From Cercis canadensis (Eukaryota; Streptophyta; Magnoliopsida; Fabales; Fabaceae), in assembly GCA_003255065.1 (NCBI GenBank), contig QAOA01005269.1:1-64000 (forward strand): a stretch of DNA of 64,000 nucleotides. Reading direction: 5' to 3'. Position numbers and translations under genes: made by a program. Positions 11,898-23,000 of the stretch are shown here, one piece after another. Below the pieces are notes generated by a model that saw nothing but the letters and a program-made list of their open reading frames with translations, made no database searches and was not told the DNA's origin. The first letter of the stretch is position 1; the number at the start of each line of letters is the position of its first letter.

Positions 11898-11940
11898 CTA
11901 AATTTCCTTCTTCAAATGTACGTTGTTGGACTTCCAAAAC
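11898..11940. other. 43-nt in-register complement of copy 1 positions 6610-6652
   Basis: Flanks on both sides align base for base with copy 1. Within the patch every base is the Watson-Crick complement of the aligned copy-1 base in the same left-to-right order: copy 1 starts GATTTAAAGGAAGAAG, this copy starts CTAAATTTCCTTCTTC; copy 1 ends GAAGGTTTTG, this copy ends CTTCCAAAAC. A normal inversion would give the reverse complement, which this is not. Copy 1 encodes the canonical copia RT sequence GDLKEEVYM here, so copy 2 is the altered one. Confidence 0.97.
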
Positions 11941-12297
11941 TTCCTCCTGGAAATGAACACAAGGTGTGCAAGCTTGTAAAATCTTTGTATGGTCTTAAAC
12001 AAGCTCCTAAACAATGGCATGAAAAATTTGATTCAGCAATTTTGTCTTTTGGGTTTAGACATAATACTGCTGATAAATGTATTTATTCCAAGTTTACTAA
12101 AGATTATGGAGTAATAGTTAGCCTCTATGTAGATGATATGCTTATCTTTGGTACCAACATGCATGGTATAAATGAAACTAAAAAGTTTCTAACCTCTAAA
12201 TTTAAGATGAAAGATCTTAATGAGGTTGATACAATTTTGGGTATCAAAGTTACAAAGCATGATCATGGGTTTACTTTAAGTCAAACTCATTACATAA

Positions 12298-12394
12298 AGA
12301 AAATTTTGAGCAACTTTGGTCATCTCAAAATTAAAGAATACAGATAGAGAAAATTTTGAGCAACTTTGGTCATCTCAAAATTAGAGAATATAGT
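12298..12394 (+). repeat. 50-bp tandem duplication in copia copy 2 RT region
   Basis: The segment containing GAAAATTTTGAGCAACTTTG occurs twice with a 50-bp period (unique in copy 1, about 7011-7058). The second unit differs at a few bases. Because 50 is not a multiple of three, it causes the frame change between 12347 and 12356. Confidence 0.9.
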
Positions 12395-13673
12395 ACTCCA
12401 TATGATACTAGTGTAAAACTTGTGAAAAATAATGGTAGACCTATAAAACAATTGAAATATGCCAGTGCTATAGGAAGCTTAATGTATGCAATGCATTGTA
12501 CAAGACTAGATATTGCTTTTGTTGTATGCAAATTGTCAAGATTTATAAGTAGTCCTAGTACAGAACATTGGGAAGCAGTTGGAAGGGTATTTGGATATCT
12601 AAAAAGTACTGCAAACTTAAAGTTATCTTATACAGATTTTCCTACTGTACTAGAAGGTTATTCAGATGCAAGCTGGATAACAAGAGCTGGTGAAAGTATC
12701 GCAACTACAGGTTGGATATTTACACTAGCTGGAGGTGCAATATGTTGGGCATCTAAGAAACAAACCTGCCATTCCCATTCAACCATGGAGGCAGAGTTTA
12801 TTGCTTTGGCTGCTGCAGGTAAGGAAGCTGAGTGGTTAAGAAACATGTTGTTTGAAATTGAGTTGTGGCCACAACCAATGCCACCTGTTTCCATACACTG
12901 TGATAGTGAGGCTACAATGTCTTGTGCTTTCAATAACATGTATAATGGAAAGTCAAGACATATTAGTCTAAGGCATGATTATATTAGAGAATTGATATCA
13001 AGTGGTACCATTTCACTTCTCTATGTGAAATCTGCAAATAATTTAGCTAATCCTTTTACCAAATCTTTACCAAGAGATCTGGTATGGAGGACAACATGTA
13101 GTATGGGACTAAATTGAACCCTCAAGACGCCAATGATGGTAACCCAACTTTGAATTACAAATTAGTAATTACTAAAGTTTAATGGGTAACAACAAGTCAT
13201 TGATACGTGTCTGATTTGTCACTAATTAAAAGGAGTCTCATACAAAACATGAGGTTAGTGCTTACTGTTACATTGAGAGGATGAGCTTAGCTCTTAATGG
13301 AGTTGTTTTGTCTGAAGTAACAAGGACAATGAAATGAACTCCACCTATGTGAATATGAAGTGGTGCCGCTTCAACAAAGGTTTAATGGGTTTTACCTTTT
13401 TGAAAATATTCACAGAAAATTGGGATTGCTTAGCACATGACCATTTAAATAGTGTTAGGGCTGTTAAAACCTCTTTGGAGAAATTGTATAAAAATGATGT
13501 GTATGATATCTTTGATCCTAATAGCAAGGAGTATTGGTTTAATCTTCGGACACCAAGTACTTCATTAGCATCCTTAGATATTTATACTAATTTTAAGGTT
13601 TAAACCTGTAAGGTACCTTCTTATATGCATCATTTTTATAGTGAATGACTTAATTTACAAACTAGTGGGGGAA

Positions 13674-13964
13674 TGTTGAAATAGTTTGTAAATATGCTTA
13701 TAATTAACCAAGTCCCACATTGGTTAAATTAGAGTATGTAAAAGGCTTTATAAATGCAAACTAAAGTTATAAAGTAACTTTAGTTAAATGGGTACAAGCC
13801 CATTTGACAAGCCCAAATAGCCTAGCAAAAGAAAGCCCATTAATGGGCTTTGTTATATCCTAGGGTAACTTGCTTTTATAGAGAAGCAATATTACACTCA
13901 AGACAGTGTAATTGTTCACGCCTCAAAGCCAACCTAGTTAGTCTCCATTATTGTTTTCCTAACA
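13674..13964 (+). repeat. Ty1/copia LTR, 3' copy with internal deletion
   Basis: 291 bp, TGTTG...CTAACA. It matches the start and end of the other LTRs, but about 370 bp are missing between CCCATTAATGG and GGCTTTGTT. The U3 array and TATA box are therefore gone. It is followed directly by GAGGA and the rest of the host exon. Confidence 0.9.
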
Positions 13965-13969
13965 GAGGA
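13965..13969. repeat. target site duplication GAGGA (right)
   Basis: Partner of 3070-3074. The host reading frame resumes at 13970. Confidence 0.9.
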
Positions 13970-14416
13970 CGTGAGTGATGAAGGTAAAAAATTTTCTTTT
14001 TTCTTTTACCCCGCTCAGAACTGACATGATCTTTGTGAATTGTCTAAAGTTAAATTTATCATTTGGTATAGTGAACACATCAATTTTTCTTTGTTATAGT
14101 GTTTCCTTATCTGGGTGTGCTTCAAATGTTTAATATAATGCGTCTGTGGATATTTGTAATTTCATCTCTAACTTTTAGGTTGTTTGGGTCTGATTCTATG
14201 TTGTACAAATCTTTTTGTTTGGTTAAAGAACTGAAGAAGCGTATAGCGAAGCTTATGGAAGGCGATGCTGATGCTCTACCTTCAATCTTTAAGGCAATAC
14301 TGAAGAGAAAATTGTCAGGGAAGCATGAAGAAGAAGCCGATGATGAGTTGATCGGGGAAATATTTAGGAAGGGTGCAGAGTTAGAGTTAGCAGATGATAG
14401 TGATAAGGAAGATTGA

Positions 14417-15171
14417 GGTGAAGGAATGAAATCGCAACTACCAGTGGCAGTGGAGACTGAGACACTAATTAACTTGATTGTATATAGTAAAAATTGCTTT
14501 TCATCCGCATTGTAGCTTAAGAATGAACACAAGGGTATGAATTTGCCAATTCAGTTATTTGAATGCATTCTTTTGTGGATATTACTAATACCCAAATAAT
14601 TTCCTTGATATCAATGTATCATTTTTAAAGATGGGGATCACAAGTCCATATCTTATTACAAAGGCTTAAACCCCTTTTTGTCAAGTGATATAAGGCTATT
14701 TTCTCTATTAACCCAGTTGCAGCTCCAAATTGTTCATAGTAGATAAACTATCTCAACTCACAGTTTCATTAGTAATGCCCCACTTTCTTTTTTCTTAGAA
14801 GAAAAAAATTCTTTTGATGTGAAGTGACATTTGAATCTTATCTTTTTAACAGTAGAGGATTGTTACATGAACCAACAACTTACTCCACAGATGATATCAA
14901 ATTTACATGGCACTCTGACAATGTACTTGCAAAATAATTGATGAAAATTTATTAAAAAAATATATAAATTATATTATATTATCTAATAATTTATATTTTA
15001 TTAACATTTAAACCATTTGTACTTTATTCTCCAAATAGTAAGTTGCATTACAGAAGAGTCGAATTTGCTCTTTTTTGGTGGGTCTAAAGATAAAATGCTA
15101 ATACATATTACAATAATTTGAAAGTGTTACTATTTTATAGTGAAAATTTTTAATTGCTATTTTTTTTTTTA
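14417..15171. other. intergenic, 3' flank of the split gene
   Basis: AT-rich sequence downstream of the TGA at 14414-14416, presumably including that gene's 3' UTR. I see no coding sequence, RNA gene or clear transposon ends here. Confidence 0.5.
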
Positions 15172-15232
15172 TCTATATATAATCTATATATCTATCTATA
15201 TCTATATCTATATCTATATCTATATCTATATA
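15172..15232. repeat. TATATC hexanucleotide microsatellite
   Basis: About nine imperfect TCTATA units. It lies exactly at the presumed Helitron 5' end and may have grown from that terminus. Confidence 0.85.
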
Positions 15233-15882
15233 ATATTAAAAATAGAGTACACAATGTGGAGCTGACAAGTGTCATTATCAAGGTGATGACAAGTGGTATG
15301 CTGTGGGAATTTCCTCCTATCAATAGTATTTAAAAAAATAATTTATAATGTCAATTATGTGTGTTTGAAAAATTAAAAATAAGAAAAAAAATTGATTATT
15401 AATGTCTTTAAATAACTTTCTTATTTATATTTACTCCCGTATTATTATTTGAAAATAAATTAAAACAAAAGGAATGTCAGCTTCCAAAATGGGTGCACAA
15501 CATTGATTGCTTGATTTGCAATCAGAATTATTATTATTTGAAAATAAATTAAAAAAAAAAAAACGTAGACTTACAGAATGGGTGCACAACGTTGATTGCT
15601 TGATTTGCAATCAGAATTCTTAACCAAAATCATCATGGTGAATTTGGCAAATTTGCCAAAATTGTGGGATTAATGCTGCCACCCTTCACAAAAACAGCCA
15701 ATCAAGGAAACAAAATTCAATTTAATTATGCCAAATTCTCTTATAAATTGATGACACAGAATCATTACTTAATTGCTATTCTGAAATCAAAATTAGGGTT
15801 ACCTTTCATTTGCCCCATATCCCTATATATATAGCACCCTAATGTGATTTATTTTAACGGCACTCTCACGCCACCCTAGGCT

Positions 15883-16392
15883 TTAGTAAGCTGCTTACTG
15901 CCAATTCGTTCTACACATTATTGAGGTATGTTTCTTTTTCTTTTTTTGAAATTCTTTGTTGGTTGCAAGCTTATTGGAGATTGGTAACATTTGATTTATA
16001 TATTTATATATGTTTGGCCAATTCTTACCCGCTTACTGGTGAGTCCTTCTACACAGTATTGAGGTATGTTTCTTTTTCTTTTTCTGAAATTCTTGGTTGG
16101 ATGCAAGCTTATTGGAGATTGGTAACATTTGCTTTATATATTATATATGTTTGGCCAATTCCTACCTGCTTACTGCCAATTCATTCTACATAGTATTGAG
16201 GTATGTTTCTTTTTCTTTTTCTTTTTTTATTCTGAAATTCTGGGTTGGTTGCAAGTTAATCTACGTTTGGTAATCTTTGCTTTATATATTATATATGTAT
16301 GGCCAATTCATACCTGCTTACTGCCAATTCGTTCTACACAGTATTGAGGTATGTATTTTTTTTTCTGAAATTCTTGGTTGGTTGCAAGCTTA
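15883..16392 (+). repeat. minisatellite, 138/137/148-bp units, about 3.5 copies
   Basis: Anchored on the motif TTGAGGTATGT, whose GAG lies at 15923, 16061, 16198 and 16346. Each unit also has TTCTGAAATTCT, GGTTGCAAGCTT-like and TTTGGCCAATTC motifs. GAGGTATGT fits a 5' splice donor and the units end with pyrimidine tracts, so each may be a duplicated exon-end/intron-start. There is no N among the units. Confidence 0.88.
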
Positions 16393-19300
16393 CAAATTAA
16401 TTCTGCCATTTGATGATAACTTTTTGGTAGAAACACAGACATATTACTAGAGATTGAGGCATACATAGCCCTATCATATAAGCATATAACGCTACTAATA
16501 ATTTCATGTTCTTTTTATTTGGATGTATATATCTTCATATTACTCGATTATTTTTAAATGAATAAAATGTTTATCATTAAGAAATTTACTCTTGATAAAA
16601 GTAGAGAATGGAGAGTACTTATTCTATAAGTCCTAAATTGTCTAACTTTTTAGCTTATGTCTCTCTATTCCATGTTGTGCACCGCCACCACCTCCAACAC
16701 ATCGACACTAGGGTTTTGTCTTCATCTTGCTTAAAAAATTGAAAAGACATACATTGAAATGGATTGGAAAAAAAAAATTGACAATCATGGCAACTGAAGA
16801 AGCTGCTAGAGCAATCCCAGTTGACTAAGGAATAATTCTGCAGTTTCTCTCCATTGTTTTTTATATGCTCATGTTTTAGGAAGCTGCTACTTCTGTTGTA
16901 CCAATTGGTAATGCAATATATATGGTCAAGAAAAAATTTGGTGTAGTTCATATCGAAAGATTCTTAATTGTAATGATGTAAGATTCTTGAGAAATTCGAA
17001 ACAAGTATTGCATTTGTGGGTCAGGATGTTGCATTGGTGATGTATCATCAAAGGGTATGTCTTCAGAGGAGAGGGAGAATTTCATAGCAATGTTAAGCAG
17101 AAGATAGGAGTAATACATTTTGCGCTTCTTTGGGGTTCCTTCTAAAGATTTGGACATAATTGAACAATAATAAAATAATAATACAATTTCAAAATCATCT
17201 TCTGCCAGCCCATATCCAGTATAGAACGGTAATTACCAACAGAAAAATCTAAGGCTATAAGGAATATGCAGCTAAGAAATGTATGTATACATGACAGCAT
17301 AGGAAAGCCTTCCCTGCCTCCATAACGAGAAGGAACATATATCAATTATATATTAGGAATTTAGCATATATGAGTTCCTTTATTTATAAAAGAAAAAACT
17401 TTATTAGAGCATATACATGCTCTTAATTTACAGGTAAGCTATTCTGCTAAGTATATATAGCGAGAGCTAACCAATGCAAGAAAACGTAAAACCCTCACCA
17501 TGAACATATATTTTGGGGTGAATTATTTAAAGCTATTCTTCCTTTCTAGAGTATTTAAAAAATCATCTATAATATGAATTATTTGTGATTTATAAATAAA
17601 AACACTAAAAAAAGAATTAAAATTCATGGCATTAAATAACTTCCATATTTAGACTTTTTAGCATTTAGTATTTGCTGAATAATTAAAAAAATAAAATGTA
17701 AAAGACCAAAATAAATCTAATATTAATGTCTTGATTGGTAAGACCAATCAGAAATCAAAAAATTTAATTGAGAGAAGCAAATTAACAAAATTTTAGTGGT
17801 TCTTGAAGAGCAATTTGAATATTTTTAATTTTATTATTTAATTTCGGTTGGAATAAATTGTCATTTATTCTCTTTAATTTTAGTCACACAATAATTGTTT
17901 AATTTCAAATTTGAATCCTAAAATTAGGGTTACACTTTTTTGCCTACATAGTTCTCTATATATATTAAACCCTATGTGAGCTTATTCACCATTGATAGGC
18001 TGATTGTTGCAAAGAATTTCTGCATCTCTAGCCACAGCCAGATTTGTTCTTCCAAACCATTTTATTTTACTTATTGTTGCTTTATTTTTCCATATAAATT
18101 CTATTCCAATATAATTCCTAATCTCCATATGCAGCACTATTTCTATTTTATTTTTTCTAATTTTTTTCACATCTTCAATCTCTAGCGCTATTACTCTTTC
18201 AAAGCTGCCAAAGAAGCTTTCATTCACGTAATATTCTTTCTCTGTTTAATTACATTTTTATTTTAATTTGATTGTGTTATAGGGAAACCAATGGCTCCAA
18301 ATTCATTTTTATTTTAATTACATATATATTTTGACATATAATGCCCAAACTAAGCAATGTACAATTGGATTCTTTTTTGTGTCAAAATATTTTATTGTTG
18401 TGATAATTCATTTAAAATTCAAAACCTTTTTGGTTTTTCTTAGGGAAACTGACGTTTTGATAGTCATCCAAAGCAAGATTTTGCATTTTGATATATGTTA
18501 TATAATATAAATATTTATAGATGCAATTGATATATGTTTTCCATTAGCAAAGTAGTAATATATTTTCTTTTCCCCTCATATGCCTTTAGGCTATTAAATT
18601 AGAGGCTAAAAAAGCGTCATTAGAAGGCTGAAAACTAAAGTGTAAATCCATACATGGTAGTTATTTGCATGCAATTGGCAATATAATTTTTTTGGGGGAA
18701 TTTCATTTTTATTTTGTTTCATTTTTACTAAAGCCTTTTGGGATTTTTTTTTCTTCCGTTATTTTTTTGGAAAACAGTGATTGTGTATAAACCCTTTCAA
18801 TTTGAAGAATATTGGCAGATATAATACTATAAACTTGCAAGTATCAAGTGTCACTATGCAAGATATTTGAAGGGTGATATGCTCATTAGAAATTTGAGTC
18901 TTCTAATAGTAATAGTCAAATGGCAATGGCTTTGAGAATAGACATAGAAAACATGTAGTTTGAAAGAGACATAAGAGTTTTATATGTTTATCTAGGCAAT
19001 CAATATAGGAAACTCTTTCATGTAGATAAAGAAATTCAGAATTCTCTTTCCCATTTTTTATATAAAAATGATATAATATATGATACTCTTGCGAGTTTTG
19101 AAAGAAAAATAAATGTCCTACCATTTTACCCGGGGTTATCCCTATTTTAACTTTACTTTAAATCTATACAAAATAGTAATAATAATTATATGACAATGGT
19201 ACTTAATTAGGTTACAATTTCTCTATCGTATTTAAATATAAATGGGTTGGAATGAGTAGGGATTGAGTATGATAATTGAGATAGAAAGGAAAAGGGAATG

Positions 19301-19657
19301 AAAATCAAAATTATAACTAGGTCTAGATATAGTTTTTGGGGAAAAAAAAATTAAATAACCTATAACTCTAGGAAAAAGATTGGGGTTAGACCATGGGTAC
19401 AAGTTTCTTAAAGTTTTAATAGAACTATAATTTGGGTAACTAATAAACCAATCCCGATAGGTGATTAAATAGGATTTCCTATGGCACTTGAAAGAAGGGT
19501 GAGATTACACCATGTGAATAAGTTTCCAAAAATTCTAATAGGATTATAATTTGGATAACCACTAAAGCAACCTCAATGGATAATCCAATAGGATTTCTTA
19601 TTTTGTATTGCCCCCGCCGTAGTGCCCGGCCGGGCATTGCGTTGGGCCCAGTACTAG

Positions 19658-20096
19658 TACAATTTAAAAATAGGAGATCAAATTGTTCATCTGAACAAAA
19701 TTATAACAATAATCAAATTACAGTTGTCATTTATAACTAAAAATTGCTATTGTCATAAATGGCTTCTAGAAATCAAATTACAGGTTGGATTTATTTGACT
19801 CATTTCAACTCCCTCCAGACTTTTCGGGGCTGTGTTCATCTTTAAATAGAAAGGGAAGGGATATTTATCTCTTCTCTTCTAGAGAAGGATCCCTTCCCTC
19901 GCTTCATTAATTCTTCAAGGAATCAAGTTCATTTCAACCACCTTCAACAATCTTGGGGGCTAAGGCAGTGGCAGGGACAGGTTGCACCTTTAAAAGGAAC
20001 TTGTCCCTTCCTCATCCTCATCATTCTTCTCCAACTTTGCTCTCTCTTCAACCACCAACTGCACCAAGAGAGATATAGAGAGAGCAGAGAGAGAGA
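19658..20096 (+). promoter_or_regulatory. upstream region and leader of the ABCG31-like gene
   Basis: Contains TATA-like TTTAAATA (about 19841-19848) and TTTAAAAGG (about 19989). A GA-rich leader (AGAGAGAGC-type, 20070-20095) runs up to the ATG at 20097. Positions 19741-19887 are duplicated inside intron 1 of the same gene (about 20929-21068). The exact transcription start cannot be seen. Confidence 0.5.
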
Positions 20097-23000
20097 ATGG
20101 CAGCCCCTGACGGGAGTGTGTTCTATGAAATAGGTTCAGAAGTTGGAAGCGGGTCGTTTTCGCGTGCTTCGAATGCAGAATGGGTGGAGCAAGACGAAGA
20201 GCAGCTTCAATGGGCGGCGCTTACCAGGTTGCCGTCGACTAATCGCATCAACTTTGCATTGCTCAGGCGCTCATACGCGGAACACAATGGTTCATCATCA
20301 CATTCAAATGGCAAAAAGAAGAAGAAAATGGAGCAAGTGGATGTTAGGAAGTTGAATCGCTTTCATCGTGAACTTGTTGTCAAGAAAGCCTTAGCCACCA
20401 ATGAACAAGACAATTACAAGCTCCTTTCCGCCATCAAAGAACGTCTTGATAGGTATATCCAGCATATTTTTGGAACATGGTGTTACGCTCCTTTCCTTGC
20501 AGCTACGTGTTATTTTGTTTATATATATGGTATTCTAATCATATATTATCATGATAACTGCATAGCAAGATAGAATAATCATATTGTTTTACACATGATA
20601 GCCACATATATGATAGTATAGTTGCCTGGGTTAGGATGAGGTGAGAGAGGTGAACATGATATCTGCACAATAAGACATGTAAGCTGAGGTTGGGTTGGGA
20701 AAACTCATACTCCGACGCACAAGTTAGTGAATGCACCAAGCTATAAATGAGGAGTAACGGAAAACATACTGAGGAATTAAATTTGTAACTTTTGAGAAAA
20801 TAAGAGATTAAATAATACAATTTATTGAGCAAAGTGATAGCAATAATCAAATTACATTTGTCATTCTGAACTAAATATTACCATTGTCATAAATGGGTTC
20901 TAGAAATCAAATCCAAACAAATTCTTACCTTTGTCAGAAATGGCTTCTAGAAATCAAATTACAGTTTGGATTTATTTGACTCATTTCAACTCCCTCTAGG
21001 TTTTTCGAGGCTGTGTTCATCTTTAAACATAAAGGGAAGGAATATTTCTCTCTTTTCTTCTAGAGAAGTATAAATCTGTGTTATTTTGTTTATATATATG
21101 GTATTCTAATCATATATGATCATGATAACCACATAGTAAGACACAATAACAATATTGTTTTACACATGACAGCCACATATATGATAGTATAGTTGCCTGG
21201 GTTAGAATGAGGTGAGGTAGGTCAGTGTGCAATGAGGTCAGAGGTCGGTCAAACAGGATATATGCACAATATTTACACAATATCTGCACAACAGAAACAT
21301 GGTCATCGATTTCAATCACCTCCACCGAATCACAATCATCATCGTATTTTAAAACATCATCAGCATCTGAATCTGCACTACTTTCAGTGAGTTCAATAGG
21401 ATTAGACTTATCAAAGCCCCAGTTCATGGCATCTGGGCCTGCCTCTACCTGCTCTTCCTCAATGGGAATAATAGACTCTTATCAAATCCCTCTTCATCGA
21501 TATCTGCACAATAAGGCACGTTAGTTGAGGTCGGGTTGGAGAAACCCGGGCTCCTACACCCAAGTTTGTGAATGCACCAAGCTATAAATGAGGAGTAATT
21601 AGAGGATCTAAAAAGAATGCATACCTGTGAAAGCCTTATATTTATAGTGGTGCAGGGGCAGAATTGTCAAAGAGTAAGTTAGGCCTTGTTGAACCTGCGG
21701 AGTACTTGGGCTGAGTGCTCATCATGGAGTATAAATAGATAGCAATAATTATACCGTGTCTTTGAGCATTTTAATCATTTTGAAGGTGTGTCAAGCCTAT
21801 ATTAGGGCATCTTAATCCTTAAAAGAAATCAACTTATTCACGTCTCTCTTTCTAAGTGCATTTCACTTTCTTGATTATAACCAAAAAAAATTAAAAATTA
21901 AAAGTAAATAGAAAAAAGACACTCCTATTAATATTTGTGTTATAATTGATTGTTGAAGGGTTGGACTGGAGGTGCCAAAGATTGAAGTGAGATACAACAA
22001 CTTAACTGTTGGAGCTGACGTTCAAGTTGGTTCAAGAGCCCTACCAACTCTGACCAATTTCATGCGGGATGGAATTGAGGTTCATTTTTCAGTTTCTTTC
22101 TTAATTATTTTGGTATACAATTTGAACCTATATAATTCTAAAATTGTACTCATTCATATTCATTATGCGCAGAATATCCTAATCAGTTTGAGGATATGTA
22201 AGCCTAAAAGGCATTCTTTAACCATCTTGAACAATGTCAGTGGTGTTATCAAACCTGGAAGGTGATATTTCTTTATGACTTTGTTTTTCTTTAATTTTAA
22301 CTAATATGGTAAATGAGTAAACTAAATTACGTAGGATTGGCCATGTTAAAATTGCAAGTTCTTTAAGAAGAAGTTCAGTACTTTCAAGTGTATTCTGTTG
22401 ACTTGATGTTAACACTTTTCGTGTCTAGGATGACTTTGTTATTGGGACCTCCAGGATCAGGCAAATCTACCTTGCTTTTGGCTCTTGCCGGCAAACTTGA
22501 TCTTAACCTAAATGTTAGTATTCTTGTTAATTTTTTTTTTCTTTCCTAGTAGACTTATGGGGCGAATCCCGGGTGTGTTGTGTTATAAATTGGTTAACAT
22601 TTTGCTTTCCTTTTGAGATGTAAAATGCTGAGTTCTCAAATTTGTTTGCCTTATTGAATGACGTCCAAGTTGAGATAGATTGATAATAGTTATCATTACT
22701 TTGTTTCATTCTAATTTAATTTTGCCATTAGATATATGGGGAGAGGCATTCAAATTTGAGTCTTCAACCTTTTTGAGAGATTCTCGGATCAATTGTATTG
22801 TGTGTACTTGTGTAATCAATGAATATATGTATATTTATTGTCAAACTTTTGAGCTAAATATTACTACTTTTGAGAATATATATAAATTCACCATACATCT
22901 AGTTTTTAGTTTTAAGGGAACAAAATTTATATTTTGTATATCAAGAATTAATATTTCGGGTGCTTAAATTATATAAAGTCCAATAAAATATGTACTTCTT

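Larger units (their letters stand above)
9051..13117 (+). pseudogene. copia gag-pol polyprotein, copy 2 (multiply broken)
   Basis: Gag ATG at 9051. In-frame stops at 9132-9134, 9261-9263, 9357-9359, 10434-10436 and 10647-10649. Several are TGG to TAG/TGA or GGA to TGA compared with copy 1. A 50-bp tandem duplication (12298-12394) adds a stop at 12345-12347 and shifts frame; the remainder continues as 12356-13117. Unlike copy 1, the zinc knuckle (CFHCGKKGHYIKEC) and protease DSGA site are intact here, and the YVDD box is present (about 12126). At 11898-11940 the RT region following KTTFLKG is replaced by the patch described separately. Confidence 0.9.
9030..13673 (+). mobile_element. Ty1/copia internal region, copy 2
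   Basis: Closely related to 3741-8335 along its whole length, with the same PPT (ending at 13673) and the same 3' non-coding region. It is distinguished by many stop codons, a 50-bp internal duplication and a 43-nt non-homologous patch. The two internal regions share a single LTR between them, as expected after unequal recombination between LTRs of sister copies. Confidence 0.93.
2863..14416 (+). pseudogene. small organelle-targeted-type protein gene split by a retrotransposon
   Basis: I do not recognise the family. Exon parts are 2863-3074, 13970-13983 (ending at a GT donor, 13984) and 14229-14416 (after AG at 14227-14228; stop TGA 14414-14416). Without the insertion and one GAGGA copy, the reading frame is continuous and gives 137 codons plus stop, with correct intron phase. 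The N-terminal ~55 residues are rich in Ser, Arg, Asn and Leu with few acids, as in mitochondrial presequences. The C-terminal half is charged and helical (begins ELKKRIAKLMEG, ends in an acidic DDSDKED tail). As sequenced, translation from 2863 leaves the gene inside the LTR and stops at 3108, giving 81 residues without the conserved-looking C-terminal half. The gene sits between Helitron-like sequences, so it could be a captured copy rather than the functional locus. Confidence 0.7.
15172..19657 (+). mobile_element. candidate non-autonomous Helitron, ~4.4 kb
   Basis: The left end is A|TC within a TCTATA repeat (start between 15172 and 15225), followed by TAATATTAAAAATAGAGTAC. The right end is a GC-rich palindrome (GCCCGGCCGGGC, 19624-19635) and, about 18 bp later, CTAG (19654-19657) followed by T. 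TC start, 3' hairpin, CTRR end and A/T insertion site are the Helitron hallmarks. Contents: a block matching 2139-2640, a minisatellite (15883-16392), and blocks matching 371-660, 61-226 and 1690-2138. No open frame longer than about 100 codons looks genuine and no Rep/helicase is seen. Sequences at 15790-15900 resemble a plant promoter and leader, possibly captured. Confidence 0.45.

Noticed and set aside
15921..16347. Overlapping 72- and 90-codon frames in the minisatellite
   Set aside because: They follow the repeat units and are made of low-complexity Phe/Tyr/Leu translation of AT-rich DNA.
21110..21427. Acidic 105-codon minus-strand frame in ABCG31-like intron 1
   Set aside because: It spans the duplicated promoter/intron sequence and an inserted segment, has no domain I recognise, and lacks a promoter. 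It may be a captured fragment but cannot be supported as a gene.
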